From an uncultured Croceitalea sp. (GTDB taxonomy: Bacteria; Bacteroidota; Bacteroidia; Flavobacteriales; Flavobacteriaceae): 45,376 bases of DNA. Below the pieces are notes generated by a model that saw only the letters and a program-made list of their open reading frames with translations, was not told the origin of the DNA and did not search any database. Below are positions 8,901 through 17,491 of the stretch, in pieces; position 1 is the stretch's first letter, and the number at the start of each line of letters is the position of its first letter. A program made the position numbers and the translations under genes. The DNA is taken from NCBI GenBank assembly GCA_937969515.1, contig CALBVX010000107.1:1-45376 (forward strand), written 5' to 3'.

Positions 8901-8932
8901 TTGGTCTATAGAACAACTTGTTTGGTCTATAG
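8901..8932. promoter_or_regulatory. Candidate LytTR-type site A (perfect paired repeat)
   Basis: TTGGTCTATAG occurs at 8901-8911 and again, identical, at 8922-8932. The repeats are in the same orientation and exactly 21 bp apart. The core TCTATAG matches the TCTACAG core of the other candidate sites. The site could control the divergent outer-membrane protein gene, the receiver-GT2 gene, or both. Confidence 0.65.
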
Positions 8933-9144
8933 CTCTTGAACTTTTTCGGATAATTGTTAGGTTATTTATATGAAATAGTAAGCCAAGGGAAGGAATTTCT
9001 CAAGATTTTAGCGCATTTGGACGAAGAACCATTGTTTAATACAATAACTGCGAAAAAAGACGTTTAAAAGTAAGAATAATCTTATAAATTATTTTGATAA
9101 CATTTAGAATAGACTTCAACTTGTCGTAATCTAAACAAGAAAAA

Positions 9145-10281
9145 ATGAAAATCCTAACAATAGACGACCAGACCCTAATTCTTTTATCAGTGGAAAAAAG
9201 ATTGCAAGAACTTGGTTATACGGTAATGAAGGCTGATACTGGCAAAGATGGGCTTACTATTTTTTCATCTTTTGAACCAGACTTGGTCTTAGTCGATATT
9301 AATATGCCCGATATGAATGGGTTGGATGTTGTCGAGCGTATAAGAGCAATGGAGAAGAAAAAAACACCAATATTGGTTATGTCTGGAAATACCGATGAGG
9401 ATATTATAATGAAGGGTTTTGAATTAGGTGTAGATGATTACATGAAGAAACCAGTGAGTTTGAACGAGATGGTCGCGAGAATTAAGAGATTGATCGGTAG
9501 TCCTAAACTGCAACATATTAGTATAGATGCAGATGCTCGAATGCTTCAAAAACACTGTGTGGGTGTCGTTATCCCTTGTTACAATGAGGAAGAAAGGCTG
9601 TCCAGCAAAGAATTTAAAGATTTTGCACATAAGAATTTGGGCTATCATTTATGCTTTGTTAACGATGGAAGTACAGATAATACTCTAGATGTGCTGGAAG
9701 AGCTAAGAGCCGGTAATCAAAATAATATAAGTGTTTATAATTGCAAAAAAAACGGAGGTAAAGCAGAGGCGGTAAGACAGGGTATGTTGCATCTTGAGCA
9801 AGATTCTCAATTAGATTATATAGGATTCTTAGATGCCGATTTATCAACAGACTTTAGAGATTTCGACGAATTAGTGCAAACTTTAGAAGATTCAGAATAT
9901 AAAATTGTTAGTGGATCAAGGATGAGCAGAATGGGAGCAAATATCACAAAAGAATCTGCTCGTAAGATTATAAGCATGACGATTAATCTTATTATTAGAT
10001 CTATTTTAAAAATGCCTTTTAACGATACTCAATGTGGAGCAAAGATTTTGGAAAGAGATATCGTAAAAATGTTATTTGACAAACCATTTATTACAAAATG
10101 GCTATTTGATGTAGAAATATTTATGAGAATGAGAAAGCACTATGGCAAACAAGAAGTTCAAAAATATATTTGTGAGCAACCTCTCAAAAGATGGATTCAT
10201 GCTGACGGTTCTAAACTGTCGATGAAAGATTCTATAAAAATTGTAGGTCAACTAGCCAAGATTGCTGTTGTCTACAAATAG
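9145..10281 (+). CDS. Response regulator-glycosyltransferase fusion (REC-GT2, ALG5/DPM1-like), copy 1
   Basis: The 378-residue protein joins a receiver domain (1-118; D7-D8, phospho-acceptor D51, S80, K102) to a family 2 glycosyltransferase (about 138-370). The GT2 part shows VVIPCYNEEERL, FVNDGSTDNT, the metal-binding DxD at D230-D232 and a DTQCGAKI motif. These are typical of polyprenyl-phosphate hexose synthases such as ALG5 and DPM1. No membrane helix is evident. The likely reaction is transfer of a hexose from a nucleotide sugar to a lipid phosphate, switched by phosphorylation of the receiver. It is 49 bp ahead of a GT4-like gene, probably in one operon. A close paralogue lies at 20777. 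Direct phospho-control is inference. Confidence 0.9.
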   Translation: MKILTIDDQTLILLSVEKRLQELGYTVMKADTGKDGLTIFSSFEPDLVLVDINMPDMNGLDVVERIRAMEKKKTPILVMSGNTDEDIIMKGFELGVDDYMKKPVSLNEMVARIKRLIGSPKLQHISIDADARMLQKHCVGVVIPCYNEEERLSSKEFKDFAHKNLGYHLCFVNDGSTDNTLDVLEELRAGNQNNISVYNCKKNGGKAEAVRQGMLHLEQDSQLDYIGFLDADLSTDFRDFDELVQTLEDSEYKIVSGSRMSRMGANITKESARKIISMTINLIIRSILKMPFNDTQCGAKILERDIVKMLFDKPFITKWLFDVEIFMRMRKHYGKQEVQKYICEQPLKRWIHADGSKLSMKDSIKIVGQLAKIAVVYK

Positions 10282-10330
10282 TATTTTAGTTGATCTGCAA
10301 AAATTTAAACTAATTTAAAACTTAACCTAG

Positions 10331-11560
10331 ATGAAATTAGCAATAGTAACGGCGTACCCGCCTAGTAAAGTAACCCTTACAGAATATGGTTACCATTTAG
10401 TAAAGCATTTTCGACTTCACAAAGAAATTACAGAACTTCATATATTATCTGATTTTACGGATGAGCCAAAGGATTTAGATTTTGATGAAGATGGATGTCG
10501 AATTATTGTAAATGATTGCTGGGATTTTAACAGCTATACCAGTTTTTTTAGGATAGCTAAAACAATTTCTAAAATAAACCCAGATGCTATACTTCTCAAC
10601 TTACAATTCTTAAAGTTTGGAGATAAAAAAGTTCCTGCTGCACTGGGGTTGCTTCTGCCTGCTTACTGTAAGTTAAGGAGAATTCCGACAATCTCGCTTT
10701 TACACAATATTTTAGAACAAGTAGATTTAGAGAATGCTGGAATTACAAAGAATAAGTGGCTTCAAAAGGCTTATAATTTTATAGGCACCACTTTAACAAA
10801 ATTTGTCTTAGCGTCGGATGTTTTAGCCGTTACAATAAGTAAATATGTTAGGGTGCTAGAGCATAAATATAGAGCAAGAAATATTGCCTTAATTCCACAT
10901 GGTTCTTTTGAGATTCCTCCAGAACCTAGTTTTGAGTTGCCAAAAGGACCAAAACAAGTAATGGCATTTGGTAAGTTCGGCACCTATAAGAAAGTAGATA
11001 TTTTAATAGAAGCTGTAGAAATTGTGAGACAGCGAACAAAAGAGAATATTGAAATTGTTATCGCGGGAACGGATAGTCCAAATACCCCTGGGTATTTAGA
11101 TGGAATAAAAGAAAAATACAGTCATGTTCCGCAAATACGATTTACCGGTTATGTGGCAGAAATAGATGTGGCAAAAATATTTATGGAAAGTGCAGTCACT
11201 GTTTTTCCTTACACTTCGACCACAGGTAGTTCAGGCGTTTTGCATCAAGCTGGAAGTTATGGCAATGCAGTTGCTTTACCAGATTTGGGAGACCTTGGTA
11301 TTCTTGTTAGAGAAGAAGGTTATGCAGGAGAGTTCTTTGATGCTTTAGATTCAGAGTCTTTAGCTATTGCTATTGAAAAAATTCTTACCAATGATGATTA
11401 CAGAATTTCTTTAGGTAAAATCAATTATAAAGCGGCTTGTTCTTTACCAATGTCTGAAATCACTAAAATGTATATCGATTATTTTAAGGCAATTCAACTA
11501 TCAAAGGATGAGGGCCTAAAGTTCGAACTAGAAAAAGTGAAAGAAGAGACGGCGGTTTAA
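10331..11560 (+). CDS. GT4-like glycosyltransferase, copy 1
   Basis: The 409-residue protein has the two-Rossmann-domain layout of GT-B family 4 enzymes. The N-terminal lobe starts LAIVTAYPPSKVTLTEYGYHL, with a glycine-poor acceptor loop. The linker has IPHG at 188-191, and the C-terminal lobe starts FGKFGTYK at 213-220. At the nucleotide-sugar motif it reads FPYTSTTGSSGVLHQA, so the first glutamate of the usual EX7E pair is absent. It would add a sugar to a growing glycan or lipid acceptor. It follows the receiver-GT2 gene in the same direction and has a near-duplicate of equal length at 13480. Donor and acceptor sugars cannot be predicted. Confidence 0.88.
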   Translation: MKLAIVTAYPPSKVTLTEYGYHLVKHFRLHKEITELHILSDFTDEPKDLDFDEDGCRIIVNDCWDFNSYTSFFRIAKTISKINPDAILLNLQFLKFGDKKVPAALGLLLPAYCKLRRIPTISLLHNILEQVDLENAGITKNKWLQKAYNFIGTTLTKFVLASDVLAVTISKYVRVLEHKYRARNIALIPHGSFEIPPEPSFELPKGPKQVMAFGKFGTYKKVDILIEAVEIVRQRTKENIEIVIAGTDSPNTPGYLDGIKEKYSHVPQIRFTGYVAEIDVAKIFMESAVTVFPYTSTTGSSGVLHQAGSYGNAVALPDLGDLGILVREEGYAGEFFDALDSESLAIAIEKILTNDDYRISLGKINYKAACSLPMSEITKMYIDYFKAIQLSKDEGLKFELEKVKEETAV

Positions 11561-11596
11561 GATAATTCACTGTGGCTTATAGAAATAAAACCCACA

Positions 11597-11628
11597 TTGG
11601 TCTATAGTAAATTGCCTTCCACCTAAAT
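11597..11628 (+). promoter_or_regulatory. Candidate LytTR-type site B (one strong half-site)
   Basis: TTGGTCTATAG at 11597-11607 is identical to both halves of the 8901 site. The position 21 bp downstream keeps only CTA and a following A, so the pair is imperfect. Its distance to the STAS start codon (98 bp) matches the distances at 13375 and 20671 (99-100 bp). A GATATTTG at 11655 could be the -7 box. Confidence 0.45.
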
Positions 11629-11704
11629 CTATAATTTAAACCTTCTATCTATTAGATATTTGCGTTTAAAGTCTAATAAACTTAACCTTTTAAAAACCAA
11701 AATT

Positions 11705-12007
11705 ATGGCTTTACAAATCACAGAAACAAGAGGAATGTTCTCCGTACATGGAGAATTGAATAGTAGTAATGCGAATATTCTTAACAGGCACATGAGCAGA
11801 TTCATTAGTCCCAACAAGCCCATTATCTTAAACTTGGAACGTGTGACAAATATGGATAAATGTGCTGCATACGCGTTAAGAAAATTATATCTAAAAACAA
11901 TGCAGTCTAATAGTATACTGTCTATAATTGGCTTACAAAACCAAAATATTTTATCTGTAATGGATGAGACGAAAACTACTTATATCTTAAGTGATGACCG
12001 TATTTAA
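11705..12007 (+). CDS. STAS-domain protein lacking the usual phospho-serine
   Basis: The start is taken as ATG 11705; upstream in-frame codons would need a TTG at 11660 and overlap the promoter region. The 100-residue product has the anti-sigma-antagonist pattern: a GELN..NA opening, the ILNLERVTNMDKCAAYALRKL helix turn, and a final strand pair. In classical SpoIIAA/RsbV proteins the loop reads D-S/T-S/G with a phosphorylated serine or threonine; here it is DKCA. It therefore probably works as an unphosphorylated protein-interaction module, or by another switch. It overlaps the flippase gene by 14 nt, suggesting coupled translation and a role linked to polysaccharide export. No RsbW-type kinase is nearby. 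Confidence 0.75.
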   Translation: MALQITETRGMFSVHGELNSSNANILNRHMSRFISPNKPIILNLERVTNMDKCAAYALRKLYLKTMQSNSILSIIGLQNQNILSVMDETKTTYILSDDRI

Positions 12008-13226
12008 GCTAATTGCTAAAAAAATTTCCCCAGAGCAGTTATTTATGGGTAGTGTACTTCTTGTTAATGGAGGTAACTATTTATATAACCTATTGCTGGG
12101 GAGATTATTAGGTCCAGCAGCTTTCGCCGATGCTGCTTTATTAATTACTTTGTTACTAGTACTGTCGTTCTTAGGAATGACTTTTCAATTAGCTACGGCC
12201 AAGTTTGCGGTTTTATTTTCAGACAAAAGTTGGGAAGCATTTCAACAATTAATGTATCGTTGGGCATTAAGTTTTGGAATAATAATAGGTGTACTGTTTT
12301 TTGCCAGCTCAAAAGTATTGATGAACATCTTTCAAACTGAATCAGATATTATGTTCAAAACTTTCGCGGTAGGTGTTCCCTTTTATTTTGTAATGTCTGT
12401 TAACAGAGGAAAATATCAAGGAAATCAAGCGTTTCATAAGCTGTCAGTCACCTATCAAACCGAGATGTGGAGCAGACTTTTACTTACTTTGGTTTTATTA
12501 TGGTTAGTGCCTTTACCTCCGCCTTTTCTGGTAGCTTTTGGTATTGTTCTTTCTTTTGTTTTCGGATTGGTGCCCTTTAATTTTAAATGGAAGTCGATTA
12601 TAACAACAATAACCCTTTCTGAGGAAAAACGAAAACAGGTTTTTAAATTCGTATTATTGACCGCTTTTTATGAACTTACCCAGATAATAATTAACAATAG
12701 TGATATTCTATTGGTCAAACACTATTTTGAGGCAGTAGATGCAGGATTGTACGCTTCTTTGGCTTTAATTGGACGAGTAGTTTATTTTGTAGCTTGGATG
12801 TTCGTAATGTTATTGCTGCCAGCTGTGGTTCAAAAACAAAAGGATGGAGAAGCTACAGCTCCTATTTTATTCAGATATGTTGGATATATTGGCATTTTAT
12901 CGCTCTCTATAGTATTGCTATGTTCTCTTTTTCCGCATTTTATAATTAACATAATGTTTGGAAAGGCATATATGAGCATGGCACCCTTACTTTGGAAATA
13001 TGCACTAGCTACTTCGCTTTTCGCCATATCCAATATTTTCGCCTATTACTTTTTATCTCTGGATAAATATGTGCCAGTATTGTTATCAGGTATTTTTGGA
13101 CTCTCCCAGATAGGTATGATTGTATTTTTTCATACTAGCTTGGATATGGTAGTTTATGTGCAGATTATGGCGATGCTTACTTTGTTGGTGGCGCAATTAA
13201 TCTATTTTCTAAACAAACATATGTAA
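11994..13226 (+). CDS. Wzx/MVF-like polysaccharide flippase
   Basis: The 410-residue protein is almost wholly hydrophobic, with about 10-12 membrane helices. An early NGGNYLYNLLLGRLLGPAAFADAALL segment is typical of the oligosaccharide flippase/polysaccharide-biosynthesis superfamily (MOP). ATG 11994 lies inside the end of the STAS gene; GTG 11991 is an alternative. It should move lipid-linked saccharide units across the inner membrane. That fits the lipid-phosphate GT2 enzymes and the GT-C-like protein in the cluster. The family is about 400-500 residues, so it looks full length. Confidence 0.88.
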   Translation: MTVFKLIAKKISPEQLFMGSVLLVNGGNYLYNLLLGRLLGPAAFADAALLITLLLVLSFLGMTFQLATAKFAVLFSDKSWEAFQQLMYRWALSFGIIIGVLFFASSKVLMNIFQTESDIMFKTFAVGVPFYFVMSVNRGKYQGNQAFHKLSVTYQTEMWSRLLLTLVLLWLVPLPPPFLVAFGIVLSFVFGLVPFNFKWKSIITTITLSEEKRKQVFKFVLLTAFYELTQIIINNSDILLVKHYFEAVDAGLYASLALIGRVVYFVAWMFVMLLLPAVVQKQKDGEATAPILFRYVGYIGILSLSIVLLCSLFPHFIINIMFGKAYMSMAPLLWKYALATSLFAISNIFAYYFLSLDKYVPVLLSGIFGLSQIGMIVFFHTSLDMVVYVQIMAMLTLLVAQLIYFLNKHM

Positions 13227-13350
13227 AGTAGAAAACACCATTTTTACAAGTAAACAGAAGATTTTCTATTCTTAGGTTCTTGTTTTGGTGTCATAAATGG
13301 ATATTGAATTTATTCTATATAAGTCCTGTATAAATAATATAAAATTTAGC

Positions 13351-13385
13351 TCATCTAAGCAAAAATTCCAATCGTCTACAGAAAT
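13351..13385 (+). promoter_or_regulatory. Candidate LytTR-type site C
   Basis: TCATCTA at 13351 and TCGTCTACAGAAA at 13372 place two TCTA cores exactly 21 bp apart. The layout TCAYCKA-N10-CCAWYCRTCTACAGAAA is shared base for base with the sites at 353 and 20647. It lies in the 253-bp gap before the second GT4-like gene. Confidence 0.6.
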
Positions 13386-13414
13386 ATACTTGCCGCCGCG
13401 AAAATCTATAAAAG

Positions 13415-13422
13415 TAGGTTTG
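13415..13422 (+). promoter_or_regulatory. Candidate -7 promoter box for GT4 copy 2
   Basis: TAGGTTTG matches the Bacteroidota TAnnTTTG element. A TTG at 13390-13392 lies 22 bp upstream as a possible -33 element. The paired repeat site ends just before it, a classical activator position. A second candidate, GACATTTG at 13430, cannot be excluded. Confidence 0.45.
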
Positions 13423-13479
13423 TTTGCTGGACATTTGTGTAGCAAGTTTAGCTTATAACCAATTTAAATTTTAATCTAG

Positions 13480-14709
13480 ATGAGACTGGCAATTGTAACC
13501 GCGTACCCCCCAAGTAAAGTAACACTAACAGAGTATGGCTATCACCTAGTTAAGCACTTTAGACTACAAAAAGAAATAACGGAGATTATTTTAATTACAG
13601 ATGTTACTATAGAAGAGAAAAATCTTTCTTTTGAGGAAGTAGGCTGTAAAATTATAGTAAAACAATGTTGGAATTTTAATGACTATACCAACCTATTTAA
13701 AATTAATAAAGTCATTACAGACACAAAGCCAGATGGTATTTTGTTCAACCTTCAATTCTTAAAATTTGGGGATAAGAAAATACCCGCAGCTTTAGGATTA
13801 ATGCTGCCGTTACTATGTAAATTAAAAGGGATTCCAACAATCTCTCTTTTACATAATATTCTAGAACAAGTAGATTTAGAAAATGCAGGAATTACTAATA
13901 AAAAGTGGCTTCAAAAAACCTATAACTCTATTGGTGTTACGTTAACAAAATTTGTTTTAGCTTCTGATGTTTTGGCAGTGACTATTAGTAAGTATGTTAA
14001 AGTTCTAGAAAATAAATACGGAGCAAGAAACATTGCTCTTATACCACATGGTGCTTTTGAAACCCCACCCCCACCAGACTATAAATTAGGTGATGGCCCA
14101 AAGCAAGTAATGGCTTTTGGTAAATTTGGAACCTACAAACGAGTAGAAATTTTAATTGAAGCTGTTGAATTAATACGCCAGCGCACTAATGAAAATATAG
14201 AGATTGTAATTGCAGGTACTGATAGTCCTAATACACCAGGATACTTAAATGAAATACAAAAGAAATATGCACACGTAGAACAGTTACGTTTTACAGGATA
14301 TGTAGCAGAAGAAGATGTGCCGATTATTTTTAATCAAAGTGCTGTTGTAGTTTTTCCTTATACTTCCACAACTGGTAGTTCAGGGGTATTACATCAGGCG
14401 GGCAGCTATGGTAAAGCGGTTGCTCTACCAGATTTAGGTGATTTGAGCGTACTAGTTCGTGAAGAAGGTTATAGAGGAGAATTCTTTAATCCTAAATCGG
14501 TAGAGTCATTGGCAAATGCCATTGTTAAAATTTTAAGGGATGATGCACATAGAATAGCATTAGGTAAATCAAATTATAAAGCTGCATGTTCGTTGCCTAT
14601 GTCTGACATTACCCAAATATATGTAGATTATTTTAAGGCAATTCAGAAGTCAAAAGAAGAAGGATTCGAAATAAATATTATAGATATTAAAAAAGAAAGC
14701 ATAGAATGA
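13480..14709 (+). CDS. GT4-like glycosyltransferase, copy 2
   Basis: This 409-residue protein is a clear paralogue of the product at 10331: same length, same start, and conserved IPHG, FGKFGTYK and FPYTSTTGSSGVLHQAGSYG segments. Divergence is concentrated around residues 35-75 and at the C-terminus. The first EX7E glutamate is again missing. Unlike copy 1 it stands alone behind its own candidate site and promoter, and it ends at a bidirectional terminator. The duplication may give two enzymes adding different sugars or acting at different steps; this cannot be told from sequence. Confidence 0.88.
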   Translation: MRLAIVTAYPPSKVTLTEYGYHLVKHFRLQKEITEIILITDVTIEEKNLSFEEVGCKIIVKQCWNFNDYTNLFKINKVITDTKPDGILFNLQFLKFGDKKIPAALGLMLPLLCKLKGIPTISLLHNILEQVDLENAGITNKKWLQKTYNSIGVTLTKFVLASDVLAVTISKYVKVLENKYGARNIALIPHGAFETPPPPDYKLGDGPKQVMAFGKFGTYKRVEILIEAVELIRQRTNENIEIVIAGTDSPNTPGYLNEIQKKYAHVEQLRFTGYVAEEDVPIIFNQSAVVVFPYTSTTGSSGVLHQAGSYGKAVALPDLGDLSVLVREEGYRGEFFNPKSVESLANAIVKILRDDAHRIALGKSNYKAACSLPMSDITQIYVDYFKAIQKSKEEGFEINIIDIKKESIE

Positions 14710-14730
14710 AATTTGTTTAGGTTAAGAGGG

Positions 14731-14762
14731 AAAGGGAGTGGTCTGGTTAGCCGCTCCTTTTC
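14731..14762. terminator. Bidirectional terminator
   Basis: AGGGAGTGG (from about 14733) pairs with CCGCTCCTT (14751-14759), with two G-U wobbles, around a nine-base loop. It is preceded by A residues and followed by TTTT. It lies between converging genes and would serve both strands. Confidence 0.7.
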
Positions 14763-16278
14763 ATTTACTAACTATTTTTGAGTATGCTTTCTTTTCTTTG
14801 CCTTGGGCATCTAAAATTCCAAAATGTTTTTGTTTGGTTTTTCGCCAAGGTAATCTTCCTGCTACAGAATTTGGGACCGTTTCAAAATCATGAAGCGTCC
14901 AAAATAAATAGGGAATCTCATGGGTGTTCAATATGGCTTGCATTTCTTTATAATAGGCTGCTTGATTTTCTTCAGACCCAAGAAAAGCATTCCAAAGACC
15001 ATCATAAGAGGAAAACCCATACTCCTGTAACACAATTGTTTTTTCGGCTACGGCTTTTTTAAGTTGTGTATAGCTATCTAAAAAATCTAGAGGATTTTGG
15101 TAATAATGAAAGGAAACAAAATCTACTTGACTTGAAAGGTTTTTTGCGCTTTCTGGTGAAGACCAACCAATTGTTATTGGAGTTTCAGAATCCCAAGTCT
15201 TTATTTCTGAAATCATCTGGGAGAGCCAAGAAATCACCTTTTGTTTTCCCCTAGACTCAAAATCTAAATCAGGTTCATTTTTAATATCCCAAGCTTGCAG
15301 AGCCTCGTGACCTTTTAAGGTAGAAACAATTTGTTCAGCATGTCTGTGAGTTAGTGTCCAATTAGCTATACTATAATCCCCATAAAAATCAAATAATGTT
15401 ACGGTAACTTTTAGCTGATGCTCTAAAGCAATATCTAAAGTGTGTCTTAATTGCTGTAGTTTTTCAGTGCTTACCTCGGCCTTGCCAAAAGTGTCATAAG
15501 GCACGAATATACGAATGGTGTTCAACCCCATATTTTGGATGAGGTTAAAATCGGCTTGCAGTGTTTTCTCATCAAAAGTATTTCCAAACATATTCCATGC
15601 ATGCTCTGCAGGATAGTAATTGATTCCTCTTATACCTAATAATTCATCGGTTTTAAGAATATTAGAACTTTTATCTGTGTTAGAGGATGGTACCTGACTG
15701 ATATGACGAATACGCCAAAAACCATCTTCTAAAAGTAAAATAACCTTATAGGTAGCTGTAGATTTCTGTCTATAAATTAAATTATTGTTGCTGAAGGTCT
15801 CTTCGTAACGTGATACATTTTTATCTGTAATAATTGCTATTTTTCCATCTGCGCTATAAAATTCTAAATGAGGATTATGCGAAAGTGTAGTTGTTTTTAT
15901 ATAAATGTCTTTTTTTTTGTTTAAATCTAATAGCTGGGAGAATTTTACTTTAATACTGTCGGTATAATAATCTGCTAGTAGTAATGGATTATTGTTGGCC
16001 AGCGCACTGTTTTTTGCCAACCAGGCTTTTAAGTAATCACGTTCAATTTCATTTAAAGTTTGTTTTTCCATTGGCCTACCCTCATTTTTTAAAGGCCCCC
16101 AAATCACTTTTGGAAGGTATTCGGCTGATATCTCCTTTGGTAAGTGAAGCATGTCACCTCTTTCAGCTCCGGTTTTTAAATAAGACCATATAGAACTAAT
16201 ACCAATGATAAGAAGAGCAATAAGCGCTAGAAATGATATAATAAGAAATGTCCTATAAAGATTTCTGTTCATTTTCAT
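14761..16278 (-). CDS. Membrane-anchored glycoside hydrolase (GH5-like TIM barrel) with NTF2-like domain
   Basis: The 505-residue protein has one N-terminal membrane anchor (about 10-32). An NTF2/SnoaL-like segment follows (about 75-195, with the typical DGFWRIRHI end), then a clan-A (beta/alpha)8 hydrolase (about 210-500). The likely acid/base is E335 in WDIKNEPD and the likely nucleophile is E419 in VLQEYGFSS, with HYY at 391-393 and W460 near the active site. It should face the periplasm and trim or release the polymer, as hydrolases such as BcsZ do in other export systems. It overlaps the upstream lipoprotein gene by four bases, so the two belong to one operon with the GT-C-like gene. The exact GH family is uncertain. 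Confidence 0.82.
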   Translation of the reverse strand: MKMNRNLYRTFLIISFLALIALLIIGISSIWSYLKTGAERGDMLHLPKEISAEYLPKVIWGPLKNEGRPMEKQTLNEIERDYLKAWLAKNSALANNNPLLLADYYTDSIKVKFSQLLDLNKKKDIYIKTTTLSHNPHLEFYSADGKIAIITDKNVSRYEETFSNNNLIYRQKSTATYKVILLLEDGFWRIRHISQVPSSNTDKSSNILKTDELLGIRGINYYPAEHAWNMFGNTFDEKTLQADFNLIQNMGLNTIRIFVPYDTFGKAEVSTEKLQQLRHTLDIALEHQLKVTVTLFDFYGDYSIANWTLTHRHAEQIVSTLKGHEALQAWDIKNEPDLDFESRGKQKVISWLSQMISEIKTWDSETPITIGWSSPESAKNLSSQVDFVSFHYYQNPLDFLDSYTQLKKAVAEKTIVLQEYGFSSYDGLWNAFLGSEENQAAYYKEMQAILNTHEIPYLFWTLHDFETVPNSVAGRLPWRKTKQKHFGILDAQGKEKKAYSKIVSK

Positions 16279-17489
16279 TTCAAGATTAGTTTTTGCTTTT
16301 TAAGAATTCCTGCTGTTTCAATGGATAGGTCATATGTGCCATTAGGATGGAAATCTAGCGGAAGCTCAAATTTGGCTTTCCCAAGACGCGTACTTGTTCT
16401 TTTAGTAGTAATTACTAAACCGTTTTTATCTAAAAGACGAAGAGTTACAATTAAACCATCGGGTATATATTGGCCCATAAAGCTTTGAATATTCTCCAGT
16501 GCTATTTTTCTTCCATTTTCGCTAAAGGTGATATTAAAATCTTTAACCGCAGGTTTAAATTCCAAATTAATAGATTCGCTTTTGGCTGCTCCTAAAATGT
16601 ATGCCGTTACCATCCACTTTTCAGCTTTGTCGGGGTGTAATAACTGTCCTGTAGCTTTACCGTTAATTGTAGTTCCCATAGTTTCTAACCTCATGCCTTT
16701 AGAATTAATTATTGAAAAGGTTACTAGAGTGCCATCACTTATAATGTTCTGAAATTCGTCTCGAATAATATCTGTCGAAAAAGAAATAACTTGGTTGCCA
16801 TCTGCATAGGGGTGGTTTCGTGTATAATAAATTTTAAACTCTTCTGGCAGTGCGGGGTAGACAATAGTTGTCATTTCCTTACTTTTATGTTCTAAATAGG
16901 ATGCTGTAATCAATATTCTACCTGTTTTGGTCGGACTAAATATATTTTGCCAACTAATTCCATTTTTTACTTTAACCGCACTTTCTTCAATAGAAGAGCC
17001 AAATTGATAGGTGTTGCTAATTATGGTAGAGTCTAATACAGGATTATCATAAATATCGGTAGGAGAAACTACGAACATAGAGAAATCAGTGCCACCAGCT
17101 GAGATGCTTCTTGGACCTAGAAAAGACGCAATTTTAACCCCATCTCGAAAATTGGGTATTATTGTAAGTGTTCCTTTCTTATATATTTTTTGATTGTAGA
17201 TTAGATTCCAGGTGCAAAGTCCAGATTTGGTGGTGAAGGTCTTGGGGAATTCAAAATTTAAAAAGCCTTCTTTTATTTTTGGTTTAATCAAAGTGCTCCC
17301 AAGCGAATTTGTTATACTTAAGAATGCAATTTGCGTGCCCTTAAATTTTAATGAAATAGGAGAAGCGGCCACATAAATATCTTTAGTTTTAATTAATTCG
17401 AAAGATGGAGTGGAAAATGCATTCGCCACCTCTTGCTTTTGACATGTACAAAAGAAAATTATCACTAAAATATAAAGTACCTTTTTCAA
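16275..17489 (-). CDS. Lipoprotein with Ig-like (Big/invasin-like) repeats
   Basis: The 404-residue protein starts with a lipoprotein signal (hydrophobic stretch ending FFCTC at residues 13-17, candidate lipidated Cys). The rest is beta-rich. At least two segments look like bacterial Ig-like domains of the invasin/Big_1 type: one around 130-210 beginning ISAGGTDFSMFVVSPTDIYDNP, and one around 220-310 with DGTLVTFSI and GKATGQL. No catalytic motif is seen. It lies between the GT-C-like and glycoside hydrolase genes (2-bp gap and 4-bp overlap) and may bind or scaffold the polymer in the envelope. Function is inferred from context only. Confidence 0.7.
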   Translation of the reverse strand: MKKVLYILVIIFFCTCQKQEVANAFSTPSFELIKTKDIYVAASPISLKFKGTQIAFLSITNSLGSTLIKPKIKEGFLNFEFPKTFTTKSGLCTWNLIYNQKIYKKGTLTIIPNFRDGVKIASFLGPRSISAGGTDFSMFVVSPTDIYDNPVLDSTIISNTYQFGSSIEESAVKVKNGISWQNIFSPTKTGRILITASYLEHKSKEMTTIVYPALPEEFKIYYTRNHPYADGNQVISFSTDIIRDEFQNIISDGTLVTFSIINSKGMRLETMGTTINGKATGQLLHPDKAEKWMVTAYILGAAKSESINLEFKPAVKDFNITFSENGRKIALENIQSFMGQYIPDGLIVTLRLLDKNGLVITTKRTSTRLGKAKFELPLDFHPNGTYDLSIETAGILKKQKLILK

Positions 17490-17491
17490 AA

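Larger units (their letters stand above)
8787..9144. other. Divergent intergenic control region
   Basis: This 358-bp region separates the outer-membrane protein gene (minus) from the first receiver-GT2 gene (plus). It holds a minus-strand -7-like box at 8855-8862 and two identical 11-bp direct repeats at 8901 and 8922. No reading frame or RNA gene is seen. The part near 9145 is AT-rich and otherwise featureless. Confidence 0.6.

Noticed and set aside
10271-10305. Extra LytTR-type site before GT4 copy 1
   Set aside because: TCTACAA at 10271 and TCTGCAA at 10294 are 23 bp apart, not 21, and the first lies in the last codons of the REC-GT2 gene.
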